Shown one piece after another: positions 33,165-45,330 of a DNA stretch of 64,000 bases. Below the pieces are notes generated by a model, which was not told the DNA's origin, ran no database searches, and was given only the letters and a program-made list of their open reading frames with translations. Within the stretch, counting starts at the first letter, position 1; each line of letters begins with the position of its first letter. The stretch lies in NCBI GenBank assembly GCA_035578155.1, contig JAPWDM010000017.1, positions 5,468,482 to 5,532,481 on the forward strand. Direction: 5' to 3'. This DNA is from Brachynemurus nebulosus. Taxonomy: Eukaryota; Arthropoda; Insecta; Neuroptera; Myrmeleontidae. The position numbers and the translations under genes are program-made.

Positions 33165-34479
33165 TTATAAATTATTTTATAATTAAATTCAGTCTAATCA
33201 TAAATAAGAAATAGAATACTACATATTATTATTAATATAAAGCGTTTATACATAATATACAGGGTGTAGGTATTAAGATAATTTTCATTTGATTTATAAA
33301 TTATGCGGTAAATAGTTTTGTGTTATACTCAAATTCTTAAATGATGTTTTACGATGTTCTTTCAAGGTCTGCTAAAATAAACATTCAGCTAAAACAAACT
33401 TATTTTAAGCTGATAAAATTCTAAAACTAATAAGTTTTTCAAGGTTAATTATATATAAAAATATTATGCAGTACATTCGAAATCCAATTTTGGGAAGTAC
33501 AGTAGCGGTCTGAAATCTAGAGTCTGAAATTAGTTTTGCGGTAGCGCTTGGTACAGTGCCCCCCACAAAATTTAGCGGCCTCCCGAGTTTTGTTTAAGAT
33601 GACGCAATAAAGTGAGGCCAGGGTTTGCACGTAATAAGCACAGTACGCTTCAAAAAGTGATCGGATACCTTTTTGATCAGGGGTCCACACTTTTGACACG
33701 GTAGTGTACCAAATATTTAAGTACAATGCGGTGTTAAAAGTTTGGGGCCACCCCTTGGGTTAGGGTAATTCCACATTTTTGACGCGGTAGTGTACCTTTC
33801 GTTTAAAATGACGCAATTACGGCAAACTCGTGTTGGGGTCAAGGTTTGTACGTACATAAAATAAGTATAGTGCGCTTCAAAAAGTGATCGGATACCTTTT
33901 TGGTCAGGGGGTCCGCACTTTTGACACGGCAGTGTGCCAAAAATTTAAGTACAGTACGGTGTCAAAACTTTGGAGCCACCCCTGAGTTAGGGTAACCCCA
34001 CATTTTTGACGCGGTAGTGTACCCCATCTATCAATTTGTGACCTAAAATTCAGTCTGTGCATGCGTCGTGTACTAAAATTCAGTCTGCGCATGTGTTAGG
34101 TTTGCATTCAAAAACTATGGCGGGAAATGGGTTAACACAAATCCAAATTGTGATAACTAAATTGTGATGACTCATAATGGGTTAACTACTTGTGTGGTTG
34201 TTGAGGTGATGACTCATGTCTTAGGAATTTCAAGGCCAACAGTATGAGCGAGTGCTGGGGTCAAATGTCAACAATAAATTTTAAATACATGTACTCGGTA
34301 CGTGCCGGGTCAAAGATCAAGGTTTGCACATCGATACAGTTTGATGACTCATCAGTTCGGAATGTGTAGTACCGTAAAATTGGTGCAATAGGACCCTAAG
34401 ACACACGCTTTCAAACATCGTCAAAGGGGTCCAAGTACTCCGTTTTGCGGTGCGGCAGCTCTCTCCTAGCCTATCGACT
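33165..34479. repeat. Right terminal inverted repeat of Polinton
   Basis: Inverted counterpart of 11033-12310, ending ...CCTATCGACT. It carries the same GTACACTACCGCGTC-type tandem units in reverse complement and two copies of the CTAAAATTCAGTCTG unit. An extra ~80-bp stretch (about 33412-33490) separates its two inner homology blocks. Confidence 0.92.
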
Positions 34480-34485
34480 GTTGGT

Positions 34486-35981
34486 AACTATGGAAATAAT
34501 ACAATTTGTGTTCCCCTCACCGCAGTTTCTGGAGGTCTTTTGAGCTTGCGATCATAATACCGGCACATAAAACACGTAGATTGCTGTGCCTAAAATTAAT
34601 TATAATTTATTAGAATGCTAGAAGAATTTTTCTGGTAACAAAAGCAAGAAGAAAAAAATATCATTTCATACTAACAATTTCATTTTTTATTCTTTACCAA
34701 AAATATTAATAAAGATTTAATTAGTTATTTTTGGGGAATTAAGATCCAGATATTTTTTCCAGTATAGTAGGACGTTGACTATCCAAACGTCAGTTAATCA
34801 AATTTGAATCTCGAAGGGTGAAAATTTGAAAAAGGCATTAGAAACAAATTTTTAACAGTAAACTTTGTGAAAGGGTCAGCGAACGGTGCAAGTAACGTAT
34901 AAACTTCAAAAAAACGTGCTAGGGTAACATTTGAAATATTTTTTAATGATATTTTCAGCTATTGTCTTACGAAAATCGGCGCCATTTGATTCTCCGAAAT
35001 TTTGATTATTATTTTCTACGTTCGTTCATCGTAAATTATGTAAATTTTTTCTTTTATCTAGCCTTCAATCGAAAAATATTGTTCCTACTTATTAATAGTG
35101 TAAAATGTCAGATATGGTTATTTATGGGTATTTTAAGTTTTATAGAAATTTCTCGATGGTCGTATAATTTCGTCATGTCTGTTTCCCCCAGCCTCATAAT
35201 TTCTACATTTTTGGACCTAGGTACATGAAATTTTGTATACTACATCTACAGATAGCAATACCAATTAATAAACAGCAACAAAAATTTTATTTTATTTATT
35301 TATTTATTTATTTATTTATTTTTTTTTTTTTGTTCTAATTCCGTAGAGTGGGAATACTGAGAATGAAAACATTTTTGTCACATATCCAATCACAGAATAA
35401 TCAGAAACCAAGTTGCTATCTCTGCACTAGTGATCCCAGTATAGACAAAAAGTCCCCTCTACTTTCCATCACTGTGTTGTATAGGTACACACTGTTTGTA
35501 GTGGTGTTGGTTTAATGTTTGCAGCTGTATGAGTCGTCACACACACAACTACATAACACGCATATGTGGACAGAGCAACGTGCTTATTCAAGCAACAATG
35601 GTCTAACAATACATTACAATGCATTGTGCGTTCGGTGACCGACACCGACCAACTAAATGCCTTAAGCAGTATCGGCCACATTCAGGCACACTGCTATCCA
35701 CAATTTTTTACACATACGCTTAGGACTTGTATCCAATCGTGTGGAATATCGTCAGAAAGATTTCTTTTAATAAAGTTGAGGTTTCTTTTATCATTTTTTT
35801 TTTTTTTTTTTGTAAGTTCTCTTTGTGAAATGCTGATGCTTAAAAAAAGTTTTTTTTTGTACTTTTTTTTGTACTTCTTTTTCTTCTAACTTTTCTTCGT
35901 GAATTCAAAATATTTAAAGTGAACAAAATAGAGATACTAGCATTTGATAAGGATCTGCTCTGCGATAAGAACACTAAAATT
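34486..35981. other. Right flank of Polinton, no gene recognised
   Basis: Contains a TTTA tetranucleotide/T tract (35286-35331) and a T-rich stretch near 35790-35885. Short ORFs are composition-driven. A slightly GC-richer segment (35450-35750) yields a 107-aa and a 70-aa ORF on opposite strands with no recognisable motif. Confidence 0.4.
35286..35331. repeat. (TTTA)n / poly-T tract
   Basis: About eight TTTA units followed by a T run. Confidence 0.9.
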
Positions 35982-37129
35982 GGTGGCGTTCGGAACGAAA
36001 ATTTTGTTAGCCAAACGGGCCTAAGGTTAGCTAACGGAGCTATCACCGTTACAAACCAGAGGGCTCTGTGTAAAAAAATTATTGCATGTTAAATATTTTT
36101 TCATGGTTTTTCACGATATAAATGTTAAATTTCTGACGTAGAGCCATATTTAAAAATTATGGAAGTCGAATTTTCCCCTTCATCTTCGGTATTGAATGTT
36201 TACAAGCGAAATGTGATTGAAAGTCTACAACCGAATTGTCATTTTGTTGGTTTCAAAACTGGTGATGAGTGTTCGGCTGATCGAGGCTTTAAAAAAAGGT
36301 TTTAAGTATTTAAGGGCTGTATCTCAGTAAATTTCAATTTTGTGCCGAAAACAGGTAGCAGAAAAAAAACCAACACAATTCGTACGAGGGCATTCCTGCC
36401 CATGTTTATCCGCTAATTGCCTTTATGTTTTAGTTTTAAATATTAAAAAAGGACCTTAAATAGTAAACTGGAAGGCCTTTATAAAGATATTTTTTCTTTC
36501 AAAAAGAAAAAAAAAAAAGAAATAATAAAAAAAATAAAAAATAAAAAATTTTTTCTTCGGTATTGAGTGTCTACAAGCGAAATATAATTGAAATTCCACA
36601 AGCGATTTGTAATTTTGGCGGTTTCAAAACTGATAATGAGTGTCCGGTTGCTCGGGGCTTTAAAAAAAGGTTTTAAGTTTTTAAGGGCTGAATCTCAGTA
36701 AATTTCAATTTTGTGCCGATAGAAGTTAACAGGGAAAAAGCCAACACAATTCGTACGAGGGCATTTCTATCCATGCTTATCCGCCAATTGCCTTTGTGTT
36801 TTATTTTTAAATATTAAAAAAGGAACTTAAATAGTAAACTGGAAGGCTATTATGAAGATATTTTTTCTTTCCAAAAAAATCCAAAATTTCTATTTTATAA
36901 ATAATAAAAATCCAAAATTCCTAAATAATAATTAAATAAATAAATAAACAGTGACTTTAATAACATTTTAAAATTACTTAATATGTATGTATTTCATTTG
37001 TTAAAAAATTGTATTCACTTTTTTTTAAATTTTTTAAAATTACTATTCGCCTACTTGTATTTACAATAAAAGTAATGCATTTAAAACACATTTAACAATA
37101 GCATTCAATTCCGATGTAAAAATGGAAGA

Positions 37130-37980
37130 AGTGGGGGGAAAAGTAATGTGGACTCCCTAAAAGGTACTAGCTGGATACTAACTGAATACACGTATAAAAT
37201 TTCAGCCCTCTAGGTTTCCTTAGAGAGTCTCTAGACGTGTTAGAAAACAAGCAAAAAAATTAAGGAAATATTGGCGTAAAAATCGTGGGGGTAAGGGTTA
37301 AAAGTTGAAACCCCCAAAAAACAGTGTCTGGCTATTAGCTTAACCTGTACACAAAATGTCAGCTCTCTAGGTTTATTTGGGGAGATTTTGACCCGAACGA
37401 AACTGTTAAAAAACAAGAAAAATCATGTTCTTTTGGGTATAAAAATGGTGGGGGTAGGGATTAAAAGTCGAGACCCCCAAAAGGCACTCAATCCTTGATA
37501 CTAACTCAATCCGACTACAAAATTTCGGCCCTTTAGGTTTATTTGGGTGACCTGTGCGAGTGGTACAAACTTCGAAAACGTCGAAAATGCATGAAATTGT
37601 AGCTTAAAAATGAGGGGGGTGGGGGTAAAATATTAAAACCTCCAAAAAGCACAACCTAGGTACGAACTTTATCAACACACCAAATTTCAACCCTCTACGT
37701 TAATTCTGGGGGGCTGGGAGCCTGTTAGATCCAGCGAAAATCGTTTTTCCCCCCCTCTACTCCCACCAAATCATCCTAGGAAGCTGAATTTTGGATATGT
37801 TGTAGATAATTGACCGAAACATTATTTAAAACCAGTTTGGAAAAGTTTTATTGCTTTTCCGCCCCCCACCACCCCCTTAAAAGTCGGGTCAGAAAAAAAA
37901 TTTGCCCAAAATTTGACCCCACTTTGATAGTATGAGGTGCCTCGAAAATGAGCCACATTTACCAAATTTCATCTCTTAAC
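37130..37980. repeat. Degenerate ~163-bp tandem monomers
   Basis: Successive units share a G-run plus TTAAAA core, CCCCCAAAA, a CTAACTxAAT-type segment, ACAAAATTTCAGCCCTCTAGGTTT and an A-rich AAACAAGCAAAAAA-like end. The G-run landmarks fall at about 37132, 37287, 37449 and 37613. The same monomers recur inverted at 39.3-41.3 kb and directly at 61.2-62.0 kb. Confidence 0.85.
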
Positions 37981-38018
37981 TTCCATAGGGGGGCCCTACA
38001 CAAATTAAAAGGTGGCGG

Positions 38019-38020
<2 letters not shown>

Positions 38021-38112
<92 letters not shown>
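38021..38112. repeat. (AT)n microsatellite inside TIR element
   Basis: A 92-bp AT tract between AAAAGGTGGCGGAA and CAGACATTTTTT. Those flanks are conserved in the inverted copy at 40273-40366. Confidence 0.97.
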
Positions 38113-38116
<4 letters not shown>

Positions 38117-38396
38117 CATTTTTTTTTCTACATATTCGTGTTCTACGGGTCCGAAAACGGATAGCGCCCCTACTCTCGCCTCTCGCAGCTCTTATCGTAT
38201 AGACTGTATAAGTCTAATTTTTCGGAGAAAAAGTCGACTAATTATGGAATAAAAATAATCAGTCACCATGTTAGAAATTGTTGTTTTAATATATAATGTA
38301 TGCTAATTTTTGTAGTGTGTGCCCTCTCGTTTGTAACGGTGAAAGCTTCGTTAGCTAACGTTAGCTAACAAAATTTTCGTCCCGAACGCCACCATT

Positions 38397-39319
38397 GTTT
38401 CGGTTGTACTGGTAGATTGCAGATATACATACAATTTTGCAGTCAAATAAACTGAAATTGGTGGTGGCAGCCGTATGATAATTTTATGTGCGACGTACGA
38501 TAACATTTTCATTATCGTACGCGAAAATTCGATAATTTTTCATTAAATTAGAACGTAAAATTCATTAAATTAGATTATATATCATAATCTAGATAAAAAT
38601 ACGATAATTTCGTGCCGTGGAAATCGCTGACGTCATCTTTCAGGTTAGCAACACTGAAAATGAGTGACAGAAAAAGTGATCTACAATAAATGACATTTTT
38701 CTGATAGTGTATGTATTAGCATTAAAAATCATCTTCCAAAAATTTAAGTTCAAACCAATAGAAGAAGTATAGAAATAATGTTTTCTTTTTCCGTCAATAA
38801 TGAGATATAATGCCGTATACGATTTGGTTAGAAAAATCTTTTAAAATGAAACAGATTTATTAAATCACTTTTCATCTTTATATTCTGTTTGTGAAATATT
38901 GAATGTCAATGATGCAGAATGCATCTTTTCCTGGAACCCTTTAAACATAGATCAAATAAATCCGAAAAACTGACACGGTAGCACTTCTAAAAATTTTCAG
39001 CTAAAATTATTCCGGATCACTTGGGTCAAAAACCTAAATTACCACGTAATTGACATCCAGTAAGAAATCCAGTATTACATTTATGTTTCATAACCACGAA
39101 TTCTATGACATACAAAGATTAGTACAGATATGTATAAGGTAACATTATCAAATATATATTTCATTCATATATATTTTATCTAGATTAAGACACATAAGTT
39201 GTAGAAAACTTTACCAATTTCCTTTTATTTTGTTACATATTGTTATCAATAGATAATTATTGTTTTTTCAAAGGATTTTGTACATTTAATTATTCAAAAC
39301 GACACTTAGGTTCACTTCT
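38397..39319. other. Spacer between TIR element and inverted copy
   Basis: AT-rich without a credible gene. It contains a perfect 10-bp hairpin (38494-38521): CGTACGATAA, an 8-base loop, TTATCGTACG. Confidence 0.45.
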
Positions 39320-41326
<2,007 letters not shown>

Positions 41327-41330
<4 letters not shown>

Positions 41331-42148
41331 CAAGTAGTAATTTTAAAAAATTTAGAAAAAAAAAAGTGAATACAATTTTTTAACAAATGAAATACATACA
41401 TATTAAGTAATTTGAAAATGTTATTAAAGTCACTGTTTATTTATAAATTAGGAATTTTGGATTTTTATTATTTATAAAATAGAAATTTTGGATTTTTTTG
41501 GAAAGAAAAAATATCTTCATAAAAGCCTTGCAGTTTACTATTTAAGTTCCTTTTTTAATATTTAAAAATAAAACACAAAGGCAACTGGCGGATAAGCATG
41601 GATAGAAATGCCCTCGTACGAATTGTGTTGGCTTTTTCCCTGTTAACTGCTATCGGCACAAAATTGAAATTTACTGAGATTCAGCCCTTAAAAACTTAAA
41701 ACCTTTTTTTAAAACCCCGATCAACCGAACACTCATCATCAGTTTTGAAACCACCAAAATTACAAATCGCTTGTGGACTTTCAATTATATTTCGCTTGTA
41801 GACACTCAATACCGAAGATGAAAGGAAAAATTCGACTTCCGTGATGGGGCTCCGCTGCTCACGGCGTTTTTATAAATACAAGTGGGCGAATAGTAATTTT
41901 AAAAAATTAAAAAAAAAGTGGATTTACTTTTATAACAAATGAAATACATACATATTAAGTAATTTAAAAATGTTATTAAAGTCACTGTTTCTTTATAAAT
42001 TAGGAATTTTGGATTTTTATTATTTATAAAATAGAAATTTTGGATTTTTTTGGAAAGAAAAAATATCTTCATAAAAGCCTTCCAGTTTACTATTTAAGTT
42101 CCTTTTTTAATATAATATTTAAAAATAAAACACAAAGGCAATTGGCGG
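41327..42148. repeat. ~540-bp tandem units (left part), interrupted by LTR element
   Basis: A unit running from AAGTAGTAATTTTAAAAAAT to GGGGCTCCGCTGCTCACGGCG (41327-41866) is followed by a second unit that begins at 41867, is cut at 42148 and resumes at 48863. The units correspond to the ~360-bp repeats of the 35982-38393 element in inverted orientation. Confidence 0.83.
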
Positions 42149-42877
42149 TGTAATGGTGGTAGGTGTCAGCCGAGAACTTTAGGCAATCAAATTTACACTA
42201 ATGTAGTGTTAATTGCCTCTGTGAGATTGATTAATTTTTGGGAACTTATCATGAGCTCAAACCTCAGGTAACGTGGTTGATGTCGCCAACTAGCGGCTGT
42301 AACGTGAACTATGTGAGGCCGCCATCATGATTCCGATATTGATTTCTTACAGCAGAGGTTGATTTTGTGATTACCCGAACTTAGTGTTTTTTGAGAGAGA
42401 TAGCGACCGACGAACAACGGTGAACAAGTGCTATGATGTTGCTTCGCGCATCAAGCACTCACTCACAATGTGACCTTAGATAGGTGCAAACGTAATTTTG
42501 TTGTGAGTCATAATAAAGATCAAAAACAATATTTGAATTAAATTTGTAAAATATTTTTATAATTATTTAAAAAATATAAAATACTAAAAATATAAAATAA
42601 ATATAAAATATTAAAATAAAACTTTTTTATTATTTCAAATACCATTTTTTTTAAACATCTATCGAATAATACAATTTTATTTTATAATCAACAAATTGTT
42701 TCAACGCTAAACACACAACGGAGAGTAATTCTTCGACAGAACCCGATACCTTTGGAACTTCTGTTAATTTTGGCATCCAATTTAGCGCTATTTTTGCGTG
42801 GGACAACAAGTAACAGTGTTGGGCGCGAATTTTAAGTAATTTTAAATATAAGCCTAAAACCGACCCCAACTGTTACA
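42149..42877 (+). repeat. 5' LTR of gag-only element
   Basis: 729 bp, near-identical to 48094 onward apart from a cluster of changes around 42745-42770. It ends CCCCAACTGTTACA. Minus-strand ORFs inside the LTRs are not considered genes. Confidence 0.92.
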
Positions 42878-43047
42878 AATATCATTCCAGTGGGAATTGT
42901 GTGTTTCGCGTTAAGTGACGTGTACCGAAAAGACATAAAATTCTGGAAAAACTTAAGTGACTGGTGTTTTTCGTTAGTAATAAACTTTTGGTGACTGTAC
43001 TGTTGAATTGTTACTTTTTGTGGAACTGTTACGAAGTGCTCATAACA

Positions 43048-44509
43048 ATGGAAGCTCACGCTGCTGATAATCCAAAACCGTTAACGCTCGCTGATTATAG
43101 TTTTATTGGTGCGAATCTGGCAACATCTACACTCAGAAACAATGTCGTGTCCGACGATGAAACAACATACATCGACTCCATGGAAGTTTTGGTTCCCGAA
43201 TCTCCGAAATCAGATACTGAAATCACACCACCCAAAACAGAGGTTATTGCTGTGCCGTGTACCAGTGGGTCTTCATCAGCGGATTCCGGTGCCGTACTTT
43301 TAACTTCGGACCGATCAGCCGACTCCAGCAGTGGCCCAAAAGATATGTACTCAGCTACTGATATTACAGGTTTGTTTTTGTCATTGGAACAAACCATATT
43401 ATCTAGATTTAACCAAACTTGACCAAAACAATAGGGAGTTGAGTGCCTTAAATTCGAAGTTTGATGCTAAATTTGACGAGTTTAATGCCAAAATTAACGT
43501 TCGTTTTGAGAGTGAGCGTAAAGAAACTTTGAGTTTAATTAATGCACAAAACTCCAAAATTGATAATGTTAAAACAGAAATAAGTACAGACTTAAACAAT
43601 GTAAATTCTCATTTGAGGGAGGAGATTTGTTCAAATAATTTCAATTGTATGTCAAGAAATGAGTCAATTAAGAACCAACCGATTGCTTTTTCAGAAGACA
43701 CGGTAAATAGATTTTCAACAATTGACTCGAATTTAGAAAAACATGATGAGCGAATTTCTTCACCTAATGAAAAAGTTAATGTTTTAGAAAATCACTTGGA
43801 ACAATCAGTTACTCAAAATGATTGTTCACATTTACATGATATTTCAGTTATCTTGACTAAAAATGAAATCATTTGCAATTGTGAATCTTCGATTAGTTCA
43901 TTGACCCCGGACGATTTTAACCCTTTGACTACAACCGAGCATTGCATAAATAATCCTTGCGAGACTAATTGCAGGTTTGTTAATAATGTTGTATTATTTG
44001 ACACAGTTAATTGTCGGTCCGTCAATGCTTCCGACGAGATTACTAGAAATTTATGTTTAAATAACGATATTGCTCCTTATATTCACCCTAATAATAATGA
44101 TACATCATCCTTAGTTATCGATACTAATTCTAAACCAACATTCTGCAGTGCACAGGTTGATGTTTCGACAATTGTTACAGCCAAATCACCCTTTATTATC
44201 GATATCATTAGCAAACATTTATACAACATGATGATCCATAATTTAGTTGACACCATCGAAAAACTTTTAGTATCTAATTTAAGATTTACACTTGACGGAG
44301 ACGATAATACTTCATCGGCTTATGTCCAGTCTGTCATAGATCTATCCGAAAGTGACAAATTTGAACTTAGTTATTTTCAGTTCTATTACCGCATCAGTCA
44401 CAACATGCCGCGTGCGGCACGTAAGACCGAACCAAATCGGAACCCAAAGGGTCCCCCGTATTGGACGTTAAAGGGTTATTCCCTTTCCGTCCATTTATTT
44501 CCCAAATAA
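43048..44509 (+). pseudogene. Gag-like coiled-coil protein of LTR element, one frameshift
   Basis: The likely start is ATG 43048 (MEAHAADNPKPL), downstream of an in-frame ATG at 42964 that would add a hydrophobic leader. The first frame ends at TGA 43420-43422. The overlapping frame continues from there (DQNNRELSALNSKFDAKFDE) to 44509, so one frameshift near 43420 separates two parts of a ~480-aa protein. It has an acidic/Ser-rich amino region, a long heptad-repeat coiled coil (about 43430-43620), an Asn/Asp-rich middle and a basic MPRAARKTEPNRNPKG near the end. No zinc knuckle is visible. The gag role is inferred from position after the 5' LTR. Confidence 0.5.
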
Positions 44510-44727
44510 CGTGGGAAATTTTCTAAACATTGACCCAATACCCGATCATGTCAAAATTTTCCCGGTCTTTACGTAACCTATTTTGACACTAATTTTTACC
44601 AACATTGACTTATTTTCACGGTTTCGACCTTAAAATTATTACCTATTTTGACTTAGTTTGTAAGTTGTACCATATCACCATCCGTCTTAAAAGGGTTAAA
44701 TATGGTAAACACCCTGTATGTCATTAA

Positions 44728-45330
44728 ATAAATTGCTCATATGTACAAGGCACCTATTGTTTTTCAATCATGGCCAGGAGCGTTATTATTTACCCGGTCA
44801 TTTGTAAATTTAAAATTCAAACGAGTTGCTAATAAGAGCCGTTTTTCATTTTTCATTATTTATTATTTATTGTGTATTTTTTGTGAATTTCGGTTTGAGG
44901 CACTCACTAGAGGCCCGCCAATTTGTAGGAATTCACCATTTGAAGGAATAAACTGCTTATCCAATGCACTTATTATTTCCAATTACAGCCTGGAGCATCA
45001 TTAGCCCGGCTATTATAATATTTAAATAAGTTGCTTATTGGGGCGTTTATTGTATTTGTTATTTTTATAAATTCCGGTTGTGGCATAATTATTAGCCCGC
45101 CAATTTAAAATGTTTATTTTATATGAAAATGGAAAAAATTGCTCGCTTACAGCACTCATTATTTTTCAAAAATGTTAACCGGTGTAACCTTAGCCCTGCA
45201 TTTCACAATTAGGAATGAATTGCCTATTAGAGCGTTTATAAATTCTATCATTTTTTACAAGTTACGGTTATGGCAATATTACACGCCAGCCAGTTCTTAA
45301 GTTTACAATTTAAATATTAACATATTTACA
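44728..45330. repeat. Three diverged ~210-bp tandem repeats in LTR element
   Basis: Units begin AA(A/C)TTGCTCAT..., with shared landmarks: CACT/CTATTATTTTTCAA, a GCCxGGAGC-like word, CCCGGxxATT, AAATTxxGGTTxxGGCA and CCCGCCAATTT. Divergence is high, pointing to an ancient amplification within the element's non-coding interior. Confidence 0.6.

Larger units (their letters stand above)
11033..34479. mobile_element. Polinton/Maverick DNA transposon, 23.4 kb, complete ends, decayed genes
   Basis: Both ends are long terminal inverted repeats. The outermost bases are AGT at the left and ACT at the right, matching the AG...CT termini of Polintons. The element is flanked by an exact 6-bp duplication, GTTGGT at 11027-11032 and 34480-34485; 6-bp TSDs are diagnostic of Polintons. 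Inside lie the hallmark genes: protein-primed PolB, retroviral-like integrase, packaging ATPase, adenain-like protease, and minor, penton-like and double-jelly-roll capsid proteins. Most genes carry stops or frameshifts. Two later transposons (22389-27826 and 27996-29977) interrupt it. Without those insertions and their TSDs the element would be about 16 kb, the usual Polinton size. Confidence 0.96.
35982..38393. mobile_element. 2.4-kb TIR element with tandem-repeat interior
   Basis: Ends are inverted repeats of about 80-95 bp beginning GGTGGCGTTCGG, with a conserved ACGAAAATTTTGTTAGC and TCACCGTTACAAAC, and they contain the palindrome-like GTTAGCTAAC. ATT flanks both ends (35979-35981, 38394-38396), a possible 3-bp TSD. 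The interior has two ~360-bp diverged repeats (36178-36500, 36550-36873), an array of ~163-bp monomers (37130-37980) and an (AT)n tract. No transposase is present. The class is uncertain: a 3-bp TSD would fit PIF/Harbinger-type chemistry, but ATT is not the usual TWA. Confidence 0.72.

Noticed and set aside
42651..42869. 72-aa ORF repeated at 48713-48934
   Set aside because: Both lie within LTRs on the antisense strand; the duplication reflects the LTR pair, not gene conservation.
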